Source: Rhodomicrobium sp. Az07 (GTDB lineage: Bacteria > Pseudomonadota > Alphaproteobacteria > Rhizobiales > Rhodomicrobiaceae). Taken from it: DNA of 64,000 nt. This document shows positions 8,310-18,313 of this stretch, in pieces. Every line of letters starts with the position of its first letter. Position 1 is the stretch's first letter. Location: contig NZ_JAHFZG010000013.1 of the NCBI RefSeq assembly GCF_018619475.1, positions 42,300-106,299 of the forward strand, read 5' to 3'. The translations under genes and the position numbers were made by a program. Under the pieces are notes generated by a model. That model made no database searches and was not told where the DNA came from. It saw only the letters and a program-made list of their open reading frames with translations.

Positions 8310-9368
8310 ATGCAGTATCGTTTAGTCTGCGTGCTGGTTAGCGCGATAGCCCTTTGCCTGGCGTCCCTTCAAGGCGCCACCGCTAAAAGCCGCGATGCGC
8401 GCGGCGCGGTTGAGAAGGAGAACGCGCTCGCAGCGGAGTTCGAAGGCAAAGGCATGAAGCTCGGCTCTCCCGTCTTCATCCGGATTTACAAGCAAAGCTC
8501 GACGCTGGAACTCTGGGTCGAGAAAGGCCCGCGCTACGAACTCTTCAAGACCTACGGCATCTGCAAGTTTGCGGGCGGCCTGGGCCCGAAGATGTATGAA
8601 GGCGACCGCCAATCCCCTGAAGGTCTGTACCGCGTGGAATGGGATGACCTGATCGGTCCAAACCCCCGTTGGCATCGCGCGATGAACATCAACTATCCGA
8701 ACGCGTTCGACAAGATGAACGGCCGCAGCGGATCGAGCATCCTCATTCACGGAAAGTGCTCGTCGATCGGCTGCTTCGCCATTCAGGATGCGAATGTCGA
8801 GGAAGTTTACGATGCGGTTCGCGCTGCTCTGCGGGGCGGGCAGGCCCATGTGCCGGTTCTAGCGCTGCCCTTCCGCTTTGCGAAATATGCGCCGGAACTC
8901 GAAGATACGCGCAAGCTGAACGAATTCTGGTCCGATCTTCGCCGCGCCGACATCCTTTTCGACCGCGACCGTCTTCCGCCCATGGCCTATGTCTGCGACA
9001 ACCGCTATTATTTCGCCGACCGCCGTGGCGACAAGGCTCGCCGCGCGGTTCAGCTTCCAGGCTGCAAGCCGCTCGAAAAGCCGCGTTCAGCTCCGCGTCA
9101 GGACGAAGCCAGCAATGCGTCTGACAACATCAAGCCCGTGGCCATCGATCCGCAGGGTCGGCCCGAAGCTCCGTCGGCCATGCCGACCATGCCGACGCTT
9201 CACAAGGTTTCCAATGATGGCGCTCCGAGCGGCAACCATGTCCTGAAAGCCGCGATCAGCAGCAAGATTTGCCCGCTGAAGTTCCCGCATTGCAGGCAGC
9301 ACGCGAGCGCGCATGTGCGCTTCGCCAAGCTGACGATCAAGGCAAGCGCCGAGAGAACGGAACGCTGA
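8310..9368 (+). CDS. L,D-transpeptidase (YkuD domain), secreted
   Basis: 352 residues from the ATG at 8310, with AAGGAG 5 bases upstream. A signal peptide covers about residues 1-25 (LVCVLVSAIALCLASLQGATA). The YkuD catalytic domain spans about 50-180, with H147 and nucleophile C155 in ILIHGKCSSIGCFAI. Such enzymes make 3-3 crosslinks in peptidoglycan or attach proteins to it, using tetrapeptide donors in the periplasm. The C-terminal ~100 residues are proline/serine-rich and not recognisable. The sequence is of the longer ErfK-like kind found in Hyphomicrobiales. A terminator candidate lies about 160 bases downstream. Confidence 0.88.
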   Translation: MQYRLVCVLVSAIALCLASLQGATAKSRDARGAVEKENALAAEFEGKGMKLGSPVFIRIYKQSSTLELWVEKGPRYELFKTYGICKFAGGLGPKMYEGDRQSPEGLYRVEWDDLIGPNPRWHRAMNINYPNAFDKMNGRSGSSILIHGKCSSIGCFAIQDANVEEVYDAVRAALRGGQAHVPVLALPFRFAKYAPELEDTRKLNEFWSDLRRADILFDRDRLPPMAYVCDNRYYFADRRGDKARRAVQLPGCKPLEKPRSAPRQDEASNASDNIKPVAIDPQGRPEAPSAMPTMPTLHKVSNDGAPSGNHVLKAAISSKICPLKFPHCRQHASAHVRFAKLTIKASAERTER

Positions 9369-9377
9369 TTGGCGGCT

Positions 9378-9466
9378 ACAGCATCGTGCCGCAAATCTGA
9401 CGCGGCACGACGCTGTAAGTTTCCGGTGTCGTCAGCTTCTCTGCGTCGAAATCGAGTCCGATTTAA
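9378..9466 (-). repeat. ~90-bp dispersed repeat, copy 1 (family B)
   Basis: Reverse complement aligns along its length with 61466-61556, by eye at roughly 75-80% identity. It includes a strong palindrome at 9378-9416 (ACAGC.TCGTGCCGC / GCGGCACGA.GCTGT) and the shared phrase ATCGGACTCGATTT.GACGCAGA. Confidence 0.65.
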
Positions 9467-9530
9467 CGCAGGCCGATCGAAACAGACAGGGCCAGAGCCC
9501 CGCGCGATTGCGGATCTCTGGCACGGAAAG

Positions 9531-9562
9531 AGCGCTCGCCGAATATGGCCGGGCGCTTTTTT
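9531..9562 (+). terminator. Possible terminator after the L,D-transpeptidase
   Basis: Stem AGCGCTCG/CGGGCGCT (one G-U pair), extended by GCC/GGC, then six T on the plus strand. It lies about 160 bases after the transpeptidase stop. Confidence 0.5.
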
Positions 9563-9712
9563 CATGTCCGCCAGCGTTTCACTCGTAAGCCGCTCCCGTG
9601 ACATCGCGTGAACCGAGCGGCGCGGGAAATGCAAGAGCTATGCGGGGGCTCAGGAAACGACCTTCACACGCCACAGATACGAAATCGGCGCGAGGACCGC
9701 TCCGCGCGCAGC

Positions 9713-9787
9713 AAACCGTTCCGGCCGGAACGGTTTGATTTGACGGATGGAGCCGGATTCACCGATCGACTCGATCGGTTCCGGCTC
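9713..9787. repeat. Composite two-hairpin repeat, copy C1
   Basis: A perfect 24-base palindrome at 9713-9736 (AAACCGTTCCGG and its complement) is followed at 9750-9787 by a large imperfect hairpin with arms GAGCCGGA + CCGATCG / CGATCGG + TCCGGCTC. The second hairpin recurs at 10117, 29110 and 61630. It borders an IS remnant. Confidence 0.6.
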
Positions 9788-9828
9788 CGGGCCGACATCC
9801 CAGCCCGTACGGCCCGCATACCACCTGC

Positions 9829-10115
9829 GTGAACCGCTTCAACCGCTGGCGCAAGGCGGGTGTGTGGGACCGACTTCTCGACGCGATTTCAAAGGCTTAC
9901 GACGACAACATCAAGCTCATGCCGAACCGGAAGAAGCGTCCGGCCTTCTCGGCCTGGCCTTACCGCCAGAGAAACGCCGTCGAGCGCTTCTTCAACAAAC
10001 TCAAACTTTCCGCGCTATAGCAACCCGATACGACAAGCGCGACGACAATTTCCTCGCATCCGTCAAGCTCGCGTCAGTCCGCATCTGGCTGCGGGCTTAC
10101 GAGTCGGTGACCTAG
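9829..10115 (+). pseudogene. IS5-family transposase remnant, internally deleted and frameshifted
   Basis: One frame (from about 9829 to 10020) reads NRFNRWRKAGVWDRLLDAI, typical of the N-terminal part of IS5-group transposases, and soon after NAVERFFNKLKL from near the C-terminus; the catalytic centre between them is missing. The C-terminal part continues in another frame to 10115 (FRAIATRYDKRDDNFLASV, RIWLRAYESVT). The element therefore suffered an internal deletion plus a frameshift and cannot encode an active enzyme. It is flanked on both sides by copies of the same palindrome. Confidence 0.8.
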
Positions 10116-10116
10116 A

Positions 10117-10161
10117 GACGAATTCACCGATCAGGTCGGGTCAACCGATCGGATCCGGCTC
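10117..10161. repeat. Second-hairpin repeat, copy C2
   Basis: ATTCACCGATCAGG...CCGATCGGATCCGGCTC, the same palindrome family as 9750-9787 and 61630-61672, here on the right side of the IS remnant and without the first hairpin. Confidence 0.55.
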
Positions 10162-10424
10162 CAGGGGCGGGAGCGCATGTTCACACGTCCAGCGTGACAT
10201 GAAATTCGAGTGCAACCCGTGCAAAGACCCCGGTTACGCTGTGCGCTTCCGAAAAATCACCTTTTCCATATGTAACCTGAATACCACAGAGCGCTCAAAC
10301 ATAGCCTCCTATGCCGATTTTCATCCGAACAGGTGATGCAGGGGCCGGATCCCCACGCTATCAATCACCCATACTTGGTTTGTAAGCACCAATCCGTAAT
10401 AACGATCCGTTTTGCAGAATAGTG
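10162..10424. other. Intergenic region with no recognisable feature
   Basis: Between the IS remnant and the ROK kinase end. Frames here resemble no protein and no RNA gene is apparent. Confidence 0.4.
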
Positions 10425-10460
10425 CTCGGGTAACTCCGGAATTAAACGGGGTTACCCGAG
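10425..10460. terminator. Inverted repeat across the end of the ROK kinase gene
   Basis: Perfect 10-bp arms CTCGGGTAAC and GTTACCCGAG, 16 bases apart, enclosing the TAA stop of the kinase gene. No U-tract follows on the minus strand. Could act as a transcript-end hairpin; could also be a protein-binding site. Confidence 0.4.
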
Positions 10461-11359
10461 TATATCAATCGGGCAGCGCCACGGACGCCGCTGGAATCTC
10501 CCCAGCGGTTTTTCACAAGCGATGTTGCGACGCGGTCGGAGAAAACCCAACCGGGCAACAGGTCCATCGCTCTTGCGATGACGCTGTCGATATTCGAGAC
10601 ACCGCCGCCGAACACGATGATGTCGGGGTCCAGAATATTGACAACCGAAGCGAGCGCCTTCGCCATTCTTCTCGAATAAGTTTCCAGAGCGGCAACCGCC
10701 GCCGCTTCTCCCGCGTCGGCTCGCTCCGCGATCATCCTCGCGTCGACGGTCTCGCCCGAAAGGGCCGCATACTGGCGCTGGAGCGCCGGGCCGCTCAGGA
10801 AGGTCTCGATACAGCCGCGCTTGCCGCAATAGCAAGGCTCGCCCGGCCATTCGTCGGTGTCGGGCCAGGGGAGCGCGTTGTGACCCCACTCGCCGCCGAG
10901 CGCGTTCAGCCCCAGATGCGAGCGCCCCTCGATCACGATCCCGCCGCCGACGCCCGTGCCGATAATCACGCCGAAAACGGCGCGATAGCCCGCGCCCGCT
11001 CCATCCGCCGCCTCGGACAGCGCGAAACAGTTCGCGTCGTTTTCGACGACGCAAGGCAAGGAAAGGCGCGCCTGGAGATCGCGATGCAGCGGCTTCCCGT
11101 TGAGCCATGTCGAGTTTGCGTTGCGGACCAGTCCGGTAGCGGGCGAGAGGCTCCCCGGAATGCCGATGCCGACGCCGGCGATGTTCGCCCGCGGCAAGCC
11201 ATCGATGCAACGCGCGACGAGAGCCGCAATCGCGTCGAGCGTGCCTTCGTAGTCTCCGCGCGGCGTCGCGATCCGCAAGCGCTCGCGCTCATCGCCGTCG
11301 GGCGACAAGGCAAGCGCCTCGATCTTCGTGCCCCCGAGATCCACCCCAACCCGCCACAT
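10442..11359 (-). CDS. ROK-family sugar kinase (fructokinase / GlcNAc kinase-like)
   Basis: 305 residues from the ATG at 11359 (MWRVGVDLGGTKIE), with GAGGG about 8 bases upstream; a GTG at 11368 is in frame. Features: phosphate-binding DLGGTK, catalytic Asp in VVENDANCFAL, the GTGVGGGI loop, and the ROK zinc motif GHN...CYCGKRGCIETFLSG. The enzyme phosphorylates a hexose with ATP; GlcNAc, glucose, mannose and fructose kinases of this family cannot be told apart by eye. No sugar operon surrounds it. The minus-strand secreted protein gene upstream (11413) ends 53 bases before the start. Confidence 0.88.
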   Translation of the reverse strand: MWRVGVDLGGTKIEALALSPDGDERERLRIATPRGDYEGTLDAIAALVARCIDGLPRANIAGVGIGIPGSLSPATGLVRNANSTWLNGKPLHRDLQARLSLPCVVENDANCFALSEAADGAGAGYRAVFGVIIGTGVGGGIVIEGRSHLGLNALGGEWGHNALPWPDTDEWPGEPCYCGKRGCIETFLSGPALQRQYAALSGETVDARMIAERADAGEAAAVAALETYSRRMAKALASVVNILDPDIIVFGGGVSNIDSVIARAMDLLPGWVFSDRVATSLVKNRWGDSSGVRGAARLIYSGNPV

Positions 11360-11412
11360 GGCAAGCACCCTCGGCTGAAACCCCGGCGCCCACGCGCGGG
11401 ACGGCTTGAAGC

Positions 11413-11964
11413 CTATCTTGCGACGCTCGCCGCCGCGATGACCTTTTTCGTATCGGCGATCGTTTCAAGCACCTGCTGCGATCCGTTGCGGGTGCCGATC
11501 ACCGTCTTGCTCGCCGGGTTGTGCAGGCCGGGAATGGCGCCCGTGATGTCGGTCACCTTGTTCGCGACGAGGTAGATCGTGTAGCCGTTTGGCGCCGTCA
11601 GCTTCATCAAGGGCGATTTCTTGCTCACCTCGCCGACGAGGGCATCGAGCGGCGCGGCGATGAACATGCGGTTGTTGCCGAAATCGACGATGGACGAGCC
11701 GTTCGGCTCATCGGACGCAAACGAGCGCCTGATCCGCCAGATGTCGGAGAAGAGCACCGTTTGCGGGCCGCCCTCGCGCAGATTGACGGTCATGCTCTCG
11801 GCGCCGATCGTGGTGATCTTGCCGGGATAGTTGCGACCGATGATATTGGTCGGGCCACGCATCGGCTGGCCGAAAAAGCCCTGCGCGATTGCGGCTTGTG
11901 GTATCGGCGTCGTCCCGGCGATTGCCGCCACGGAAGCGAGCCAGAACGCAAAGCGAAATTTCAT
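11413..11964 (-). CDS. Secreted protein of unknown function
   Basis: 183 residues from the ATG at 11964, supported by GAGGGG 5-6 bases upstream and a clear signal peptide (MKFRFAFWLASVAAIAG, likely cut after AIAQ). The mature part has no cysteines and reads like a small beta-rich periplasmic domain (GRNYPGKITTIGAESMTV, GPQTVLFSDIWRIR, ANKVTDITGAIPGLHNPASK). I do not recognise a family. It may share a transcript with the ROK kinase downstream. Confidence 0.7.
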   Translation of the reverse strand: MKFRFAFWLASVAAIAGTTPIPQAAIAQGFFGQPMRGPTNIIGRNYPGKITTIGAESMTVNLREGGPQTVLFSDIWRIRRSFASDEPNGSSIVDFGNNRMFIAAPLDALVGEVSKKSPLMKLTAPNGYTIYLVANKVTDITGAIPGLHNPASKTVIGTRNGSQQVLETIADTKKVIAAASVAR

Positions 11965-12288
11965 CCGTCCCCTCGATCCGTCCGCGCGAAACGCGGCTGG
12001 AATTTGCAAACAGGTCGATACCTTGAACCAGGGCGCCCGGCGCCGCTCCCGCAACTTGCACTCTCACACTTTCGAAACAGACGCCACGCGCAACCGGCAC
12101 CGTCAACCGCACATAAAAGCGAAAAGACGATCAAAAGGTGACGCGCGACCGCAAGCATCTTCGCTCAACCGCTTTTCAGCAGCGTCAATCTAACGCGCGT
12201 GTCTGGCCGAAGGCTGATCGGACTGCCGACGCCGCGCTTGGGGAAACGCAGACGGAGCGAAACAGGACGGCTGCTTCCACATGCTGTT
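11965..12288. other. Intergenic region between lpdA and the secreted-protein gene
   Basis: No gene or RNA recognised. It should contain the promoter of the minus-strand gene at 11964. Confidence 0.4.
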
Positions 12289-12319
12289 GCCTCCGTGCCC
12301 GCGCGCGGGCGTCGGAGGC
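12289..12319 (-). terminator. Hairpin after lpdA, likely end of the suc-lpd transcript
   Basis: Arms GCCTCCG/CGGAGGC plus an inner GCCCGCG/CGCGGGC, 8 bases beyond the lpdA stop. Very stable but without a strong U-tract. Confidence 0.5.
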
Positions 12320-12326
12320 GTTCGCA

Positions 12327-13736
12327 TCAGATGTGGATCGCGCGCTTGCCGACAGCGAGCGCGGCTTCCTTCACGGCTTCGGGCAGCGTTGGATGCGCGT
12401 GGCAGGTGCGCGCGAGGTCTTCCGCCGAGCCGCCGAACTCCATCAGCACCGCCGCTTCGGCGATCATGTTGCCCGCGTCCGGCCCGAGGATATGCACGCC
12501 GAGCACGCGGTCCGTCTTCGCATCCGCGAGGATCTTCACGAAGCCTTCGGTCTGCCGGTTCACCTTGGCACGGCCGTTCGCGGTGAACGGGAACTTGCCG
12601 ACCGTATAATCGACGCCCTCAGCCTTCAGGCTCTCTTCCGTCTTCCCGACACTTGCGACCTCGGGATAGGTGTAGATCACGCCGGGAATGACGCCGTAAT
12701 TCACGTGGCCAGCCTTGCCCGCGAGGTTCTCGGCGACGGCAACGCCCTCATCTTCCGCCTTGTGCGCAAGCATCGGCCCACGGATCACGTCGCCGATGGC
12801 ATAGATGCCGGGCACGTTTGTCTGGAAATGGTCGTCGACAACGATGCGGCGCTTGTTGTCGATGGCGACGCCCGCCTCTTCGAGGCCGAGCCCCTCGGTG
12901 TAGGGCACGCGGCCGACGGCAACGAGCACATGGCTCGCCTCGAACTCTTCCGCAACGCCATCGCCCGAAGCCGGCGCAACCGCAACCTTGAGCGGGCCTT
13001 TGCCGTTCGCCTTGACGCCCGTCACCTTCTGGCTGACGCGGAAGGCCATCCCCTGCTTTTCGAGGATGCGCTGGAAGCTCTTCACCACGTCATTGTCCAT
13101 GCCGGGCAGGATGCGGTCGAGGAATTCCACAACCGTCACCTTCGCGCCGAGCCTGCGCCAGACGGAGCCGAGTTCGAGGCCGATCACGCCGCCGCCGATG
13201 ACGACGAGATGCTCGGGAACGGCGTTGAGGTCGAGCGCGCCGGTGGAGGAAACGACGCGCTTCTCGTCGATCTCGATGCCCGGCAGCCGCACGATGTCGG
13301 AGCCGGTGGCGATGACGATGGCCTTCGTCTTGAGCGTTTCCACCGCGCCGTCAGCGGCCGTGACCGAAACCTTGCCCGCACCCGCGACGCGCCCCGTGCC
13401 GCGCCAGGTGTCGATCTTGTTCTTCTTCAGGAGATATTCGACGCCCTTGACGTTCCCCTCGATGCCCTCGGCCTTGTATTTCATCATCGCCGCGAGATCG
13501 AGTTGCGGCTTCACCTTGATGCCCATCCCCGCGAAACCGTGGCCTGCCTCCTCGTAAAGCTCGGATGCGTGGAGCAGCGCCTTCGACGGGATACAGCCGA
13601 CATTCAGGCAGGTGCCGCCGAAGGTCGGGTTCTTTTCCACGATCGCTGTCTTGAGCCCGAGTTGCGCGGCGCGGATCGCGCAGACATAACCGCCGGGGCC
13701 GCTTCCGATTACGATAAGCTCGTACGCATCAGCCAT
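12327..13736 (-). CDS. lpdA: Dihydrolipoyl dehydrogenase (E3)
   Basis: 469 residues from the ATG at 13736 ([11 protein letters not shown]), with GGAGAC 5 bases upstream. FAD-binding GSGPGG, redox disulfide C43/C48 in [12 protein letters not shown]-binding [18 protein letters not shown] motif GIYAIGDV, and the C-terminal [13 protein letters not shown] with the active-site His-Glu pair. E3 reoxidises the dihydrolipoyl arm of E2 with NAD+. As the last gene of the sucA-odhB-lpdA run it is the E3 of the 2-oxoglutarate dehydrogenase complex; whether it also serves pyruvate dehydrogenase is not visible here. Confidence 0.97.
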   Translation of the reverse strand: MADAYELIVIGSGPGGYVCAIRAAQLGLKTAIVEKNPTFGGTCLNVGCIPSKALLHASELYEEAGHGFAGMGIKVKPQLDLAAMMKYKAEGIEGNVKGVEYLLKKNKIDTWRGTGRVAGAGKVSVTAADGAVETLKTKAIVIATGSDIVRLPGIEIDEKRVVSSTGALDLNAVPEHLVVIGGGVIGLELGSVWRRLGAKVTVVEFLDRILPGMDNDVVKSFQRILEKQGMAFRVSQKVTGVKANGKGPLKVAVAPASGDGVAEEFEASHVLVAVGRVPYTEGLGLEEAGVAIDNKRRIVVDDHFQTNVPGIYAIGDVIRGPMLAHKAEDEGVAVAENLAGKAGHVNYGVIPGVIYTYPEVASVGKTEESLKAEGVDYTVGKFPFTANGRAKVNRQTEGFVKILADAKTDRVLGVHILGPDAGNMIAEAAVLMEFGGSAEDLARTCHAHPTLPEAVKEAALAVGKRAIHI

Positions 13737-13851
13737 GAGTGTCTCCATGGGTCAGCCGGGCGTGCGTCGCCCGTAAATGTGTGTCGTCGATTACCTGCGC
13801 CTCCTCGCCGCGCCGCGCGGAAAAGCGCGCGCCGAAGGCGATCCGCGCTCT

Positions 13852-15132
13852 CTACAGGTCGAGAATGAGACGCTGCGGATCTTCCAGCGCGTCCTTCACA
13901 TGCACGAGGAACGTCACGGCATCCTTGCCGTCGACGAGGCGGTGATCGTAGGACAGCGCGAGATACATCATCGGCCGGATCTCGATCTTGCCGTTCACGA
14001 CGACAGGCCGCTCCTGAATCTTGTGCATGCCGAGAATGCCCGACTGCGGCGCGTTCAGGATCGGCGTCGACATCAGCGAGCCGTAGACGCCGCCGTTCGA
14101 GATGGTGAACGTGCCGCCCTGCATTTCTTCAAGGCTGAGTTTGCCGTCGCGCGCCTTCACGCCGAAGCCCGCGATTTCCTTTTCGATGTCGGCGATGGAC
14201 TTCTGATCCGCGTCGCGCACGACGGGCACGACGAGGCCGCGATCCGTGCCGACCGCAATGCCGATGTGGTAGAAGTTCTTGTAGATGATGTCGTCGCCGT
14301 CGATCTCCGCGTTGACGCTCGGAACGTCGTGGAGCGCGTGAAGACACGCCTTTACGAAGAAGCCCATGAAGCCGAGCTTAACGCCGTGCTTCTTCTCGAA
14401 GATCGTCTTGTAGCGGTTGCGCAGATCCATGATCGTCGACATGTCCACCTCGTTGAAGGTGGTGAGCATGGCGGCGTTGTTCTGCGCTTCCTTGAGGCGG
14501 CGCGCGATGGTCTGGCGAAGCTTCGTCATGCGCACACGTTCCTCGCGCGCCTCAATCGTGCGCGGCGCTGCGGGACGTGGCGCGGGCGCGGGCGCTGCGA
14601 CCTTCTCGAAGAAGGAACTCGGCGCGGCGGGCGCAGGCGAGGAGGCGGCACCGCCCTCAATGACGGACAGCATATCGCCCTTCGTCACGCGGCCGTCCTT
14701 GCCCGTGCCCGGAATAGTGGCCGGATTGACGCCGGTTTCCTCGGCGATGCGGCGGACGGACGGCGCGAGCACATCAACATTCGGCGAGCGGGGCGAAGCG
14801 GCCTGAACGGGGCTGGGCGTGGTCGCCTGAGCCGCGACCGGAGCGGCTGCGGGCTTCTCGGCGGGTTTCGGAGCGCCGCTCGCGGCGGCGGCGGCGCCTT
14901 CCGCGATCGTGCCGAGCAGCGCGCCGACGCCCACGGTTTCGCCTTCCTTGACGAGGATTTCGGCGATCACGCCCGCAGCCGGGGCATTCACTTCGAGCGT
15001 GACCTTGTCTGTTTCAAGCTCCGCGAGAGCCTCGTCCGCCTTCACGGCATCGCCCGGCTTCTTGAACCATCGGCCGACGGTCGCTTCTGTGACTGATTCG
15101 CCAAGCGTGGGAACGACGATTTCCGTGGTCAT
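13852..15132 (-). CDS. odhB: Dihydrolipoyl succinyltransferase (E2 of 2-oxoglutarate dehydrogenase)
   Basis: 426 residues from the ATG at 15132 ([13 protein letters not shown]), with GAAGGA 8 bases upstream; 41 upstream in-frame residues are rejected. One lipoyl domain (K43 in [11 protein letters not shown]), an Ala/Pro-rich linker, a peripheral-subunit-binding domain ([26 protein letters not shown]) and the catalytic domain ending in [14 protein letters not shown] with the catalytic His. It transfers the succinyl group to CoA. The single lipoyl domain is usual for odhB. Lies between sucA and lpdA in one transcription direction. Confidence 0.97.
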   Translation of the reverse strand: MTTEIVVPTLGESVTEATVGRWFKKPGDAVKADEALAELETDKVTLEVNAPAAGVIAEILVKEGETVGVGALLGTIAEGAAAAASGAPKPAEKPAAAPVAAQATTPSPVQAASPRSPNVDVLAPSVRRIAEETGVNPATIPGTGKDGRVTKGDMLSVIEGGAASSPAPAAPSSFFEKVAAPAPAPRPAAPRTIEAREERVRMTKLRQTIARRLKEAQNNAAMLTTFNEVDMSTIMDLRNRYKTIFEKKHGVKLGFMGFFVKACLHALHDVPSVNAEIDGDDIIYKNFYHIGIAVGTDRGLVVPVVRDADQKSIADIEKEIAGFGVKARDGKLSLEEMQGGTFTISNGGVYGSLMSTPILNAPQSGILGMHKIQERPVVVNGKIEIRPMMYLALSYDHRLVDGKDAVTFLVHVKDALEDPQRLILDL

Positions 15133-15316
15133 GCATAAATCCTTCAACAGCCTCATGCCGAGGCGCATTTGCCGCACCGAGCTGTATCGCGCCCGGAAGC
15201 CCCCTGAAAACCAGACCGCGACCGCCCCTCCACTGGAGAGCGCCCGCGGCCTCAAATCCCCCTGCCGACCGAATCGCGACGTGTTTCCGCTCGCGGATCG
15301 ATCTCGTGCGCCGGCC

Positions 15317-18286
15317 TCAGCCTTGCAGCGTCAACGCCTCATCAAGAAATGCGTGCAGCTCCGCCGTGTGCTTGCTCATCAGACCGGCGGCCGTGGATGC
15401 GCAAGCCGGCCGCCCGATATAGCGGGGACGCCGCGTATCCGCGCCGATGTGGTCGAGCACCCACTCGATGTTGCTCTCGACGAAAGTCCAGGCGCCCTGA
15501 TTCTTCGGCTCTTCCTGACACCAGACGATTTCGGCGTTCGGAAAGCGCGACAATTCCTGAATGAGCGCGCGCGCCGGGAACGGGTAGAGCTGCTCCAGAC
15601 GCATCAGATAGATATCGCTGGTTCCGCGGCTCTCGCGCTCTTCGAACAGGTCGTAATAGACCTTGCCGCTGCACAACACGACACGCTTGATGTCCTCGTC
15701 GCGCACGAGCTTCACGGTCTCGCTCTTGCCGACCTGCGCGCTGTCCCAGAGAACCCGGTGGAACGTCGTCCCCGGCCCGAACTTTTCGAGCGACGAGACA
15801 ACGCGCTTGTGCCGAAGCAGCGACTTCGGCGTCATCAGGATCAGCGGTTTCCTGAAGCTGCGATGAAGCTGGCGGCGGAGAATGTGGAAGTAGTTCGCGG
15901 GCGTGGTGCAATTGGCAACCTGCCAATTGTCCTCGGCGGAAAGCTGAAGATAGCGTTCGAGACGCGCGGAGGAATGCTCCGGCCCTTGGCCTTCATAGCC
16001 GTGCGGCAGCATGAGCACGAGCCCCGACATGCGGAGCCACTTGCGTTCGCCGCTCGCGAGAAACTGGTCGATGACCACCTGAGCACCGTTCGCAAAGTCG
16101 CCGAACTGCGCTTCCCAGAGCACGAGCGCGTTCGGCTCCGCGAGGCTGTAGCCATATTCGAAACCAAGCACCGCCTCTTCGGACAGCATCGAGTTCACGA
16201 TTTCAATGCGCGCCTGGGAGTCGGAAAGGTGGTTCAGCGGCGTGAACGGCTCCTCGTTCTCCTGATCGGTGAGCACAGCGTGGCGCTGCGAGAAGGTGCC
16301 GCGCTCAACGTCCTGCCCGGACAGGCGCACGGGATAGCCTTCATCGAGAAGGGTGCCGAAGGCGAGCGCCTCCGCCATCGACCAGTCGATGCCCTTGCCC
16401 TCCTCGATCATCTTGCGGCGGTTGGCGAGGAAGCGTTCGATTGTCTTGTGCGCGGTGAAGCCCTTCGGCACCTCGGTCAGCGTCTCGCCGATGCGGCGCA
16501 GACGGTCGAGATGGACGCCGGTATTGCCGCGACGCGGACCTTCCTCGGGCAGCGTGATCGACGACCAGCGCCCGTCGAGCCAGTCGGCCTTGTTCGGCCG
16601 GTAGCTTTCGGATGCGATGAATTCCTGTTCGAGCTGGTCCCAAAAGGAAGACTTCAGCGCCTCGGCCTCTTCCTCCCTGACGAGGTTCTCGTCCGCGAGC
16701 CGCTTCGAGTAGATCGAAACCACGCTCGGCTGCTGGCGGATCTTCTTGTACATCAGCGGCTGCGTGAAGGACGGCTCGTCGCCCTCATTATGGCCATGAC
16801 GCCGGTAGCAGATCATGTCGATCACGACCGGCTTGTGGAAGCGCTGGCGGAACTCGGTCGCGACGCGCGCGCAATAGACCACGGCTTCCGGATCGTCGCC
16901 GTTCACATGGAAGATCGGGGCCTCGATCATGCGCGCGATGTCCGACGGATAGGGCGAGGAGCGCGAGAAGCGCGGCGCGGTGGTGAAGCCGATCTGGTTG
17001 TTGACGATAAAGTGGATCGAGCCGCCGGTGCGATGCCCCTTGAGGCCCGAAAGGCCGAAGCACTCCGCGACAACGCCCTGTCCCGCGAAGGCCGCATCGC
17101 CGTGCAAGAGCAGCGGCAGAACCTCCGAGCGGGTCTTGTCGCCGAGTTGGTCCTGCTTCGCGCGGACCTTGCCGAGAACGACCGGATCGACAATTTCGAG
17201 ATGCGACGGGTTCGCGGTGAGCGAGAGATGCACGGAATTGCCGTCGAACTCGCGGTCGCTCGAAACGCCGAGATGATATTTCACGTCGCCGGAGCCTTCG
17301 ACGTCCTCCGGGTTGGCGGAGCCGCCCTTGAACTCGTGAAAGAGCGCGCGGTACGGCTTCCCCAACACGTTGGTCAGCACGTTGAGGCGGCCGCGATGCG
17401 GCATGCCGATGACGATTTCCTTCACGCCGAGTTGGCCGCCGCGCTTGATGATCTGTTCGAGCGCGGGGATAGCCGCTTCGCCGCCTTCGAGTCCGAAGCG
17501 CTTCGTGCCCGTGTATTTCTTGTCGAGGAAGCGCTCGAAGCCCTCGGCATGGACGAGCTTGGTCAGGATCGCCTTCTTGCCGAGCGCGGTGAACTCGACT
17601 TCCTTGTCCGGACCTTCGATGCGCTCCTGAATCCAGAGCTTCTGCTCCGGCGACGAGATGTGCATGAACTCGAAGCCGATCGTGCCGCTATAGGTGCGCT
17701 TCAGGATCTCGATGATCTGGCGCAGACTCGCGGTTTCGAGGCCGAGCACTTTGTCGATGTAGATCTGGTGATCGAGGTCGGCGGCGGTGAAGCCGTAGGT
17801 GTTCGGGTCAAGCTCCGGATGCGAACCGGGAGGCGCGATGTGGAGCGGATCGAGATTGCCGATAAGGTGGCCGTTCACGCGATAGGCGCGGATGAGCATG
17901 AGCGCGCGCACGCTTTCGCGCGTAGCCTTGAACGCCTCCTCGCGGGTGATCTCGACGCCCTGCTGCTGGGCTTTCGCGAGAATTTGCCGGTTGATCGCGA
18001 GGCCCTCTTCCGGTCCCCAGTCGGCGGCGAGAGCGTTCAGGATATCGCCGTCCTCGTCGCCATGCCCGTTTTTCGGCTTCCATGACGGGCCAAGAGCCTC
18101 GGCGTCGACAGTGTCGCGGCGTTCTTTCAGATCGTTGAAAAAGGCGCGCCAGTCCGCTGTAACCGCGCCGGGATTTTCCTGAAAGCGCTCGTACAGGTCT
18201 TCAATATAGGCTGCGTTCGCACCGTGGAGAAACGATGTCCTCGCGAACGCTTCGTTGAGGCTTTCCCGTCTCACTTCGATCACCAT
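15317..18286 (-). CDS. sucA: 2-oxoglutarate dehydrogenase E1 component
   Basis: About 989 residues. Two starts are open: ATG at 18286 ([14 protein letters not shown]), which gives the family's usual ~10 residues before NEAF, and ATG at 18313. The latter abuts a long palindrome without a ribosome binding site, so I prefer 18286; neither has a strong Shine-Dalgarno. Motifs: N-terminal [12 protein letters not shown], thiamine diphosphate [17 protein letters not shown], and [14 protein letters not shown]. It decarboxylates 2-oxoglutarate and loads the succinyl group on OdhB lipoate. Length fits the family (~985-1000). Confidence 0.96.
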   Translation of the reverse strand: MVIEVRRESLNEAFARTSFLHGANAAYIEDLYERFQENPGAVTADWRAFFNDLKERRDTVDAEALGPSWKPKNGHGDEDGDILNALAADWGPEEGLAINRQILAKAQQQGVEITREEAFKATRESVRALMLIRAYRVNGHLIGNLDPLHIAPPGSHPELDPNTYGFTAADLDHQIYIDKVLGLETASLRQIIEILKRTYSGTIGFEFMHISSPEQKLWIQERIEGPDKEVEFTALGKKAILTKLVHAEGFERFLDKKYTGTKRFGLEGGEAAIPALEQIIKRGGQLGVKEIVIGMPHRGRLNVLTNVLGKPYRALFHEFKGGSANPEDVEGSGDVKYHLGVSSDREFDGNSVHLSLTANPSHLEIVDPVVLGKVRAKQDQLGDKTRSEVLPLLLHGDAAFAGQGVVAECFGLSGLKGHRTGGSIHFIVNNQIGFTTAPRFSRSSPYPSDIARMIEAPIFHVNGDDPEAVVYCARVATEFRQRFHKPVVIDMICYRRHGHNEGDEPSFTQPLMYKKIRQQPSVVSIYSKRLADENLVREEEAEALKSSFWDQLEQEFIASESYRPNKADWLDGRWSSITLPEEGPRRGNTGVHLDRLRRIGETLTEVPKGFTAHKTIERFLANRRKMIEEGKGIDWSMAEALAFGTLLDEGYPVRLSGQDVERGTFSQRHAVLTDQENEEPFTPLNHLSDSQARIEIVNSMLSEEAVLGFEYGYSLAEPNALVLWEAQFGDFANGAQVVIDQFLASGERKWLRMSGLVLMLPHGYEGQGPEHSSARLERYLQLSAEDNWQVANCTTPANYFHILRRQLHRSFRKPLILMTPKSLLRHKRVVSSLEKFGPGTTFHRVLWDSAQVGKSETVKLVRDEDIKRVVLCSGKVYYDLFEERESRGTSDIYLMRLEQLYPFPARALIQELSRFPNAEIVWCQEEPKNQGAWTFVESNIEWVLDHIGADTRRPRYIGRPACASTAAGLMSKHTAELHAFLDEALTLQG

Positions 18287-18313
18287 CACCCAAAAGGCTT
18301 TTAGAGCGGACAT

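Noticed and set aside
12138..13868. 576-residue plus-strand open frame
   Set aside because: Antisense of lpdA.
14909..18085. 1058-residue plus-strand open frame
   Set aside because: Antisense to sucA and the 5' part of odhB; high GC opens the complementary frame. No domain content; the sense genes are unmistakable.
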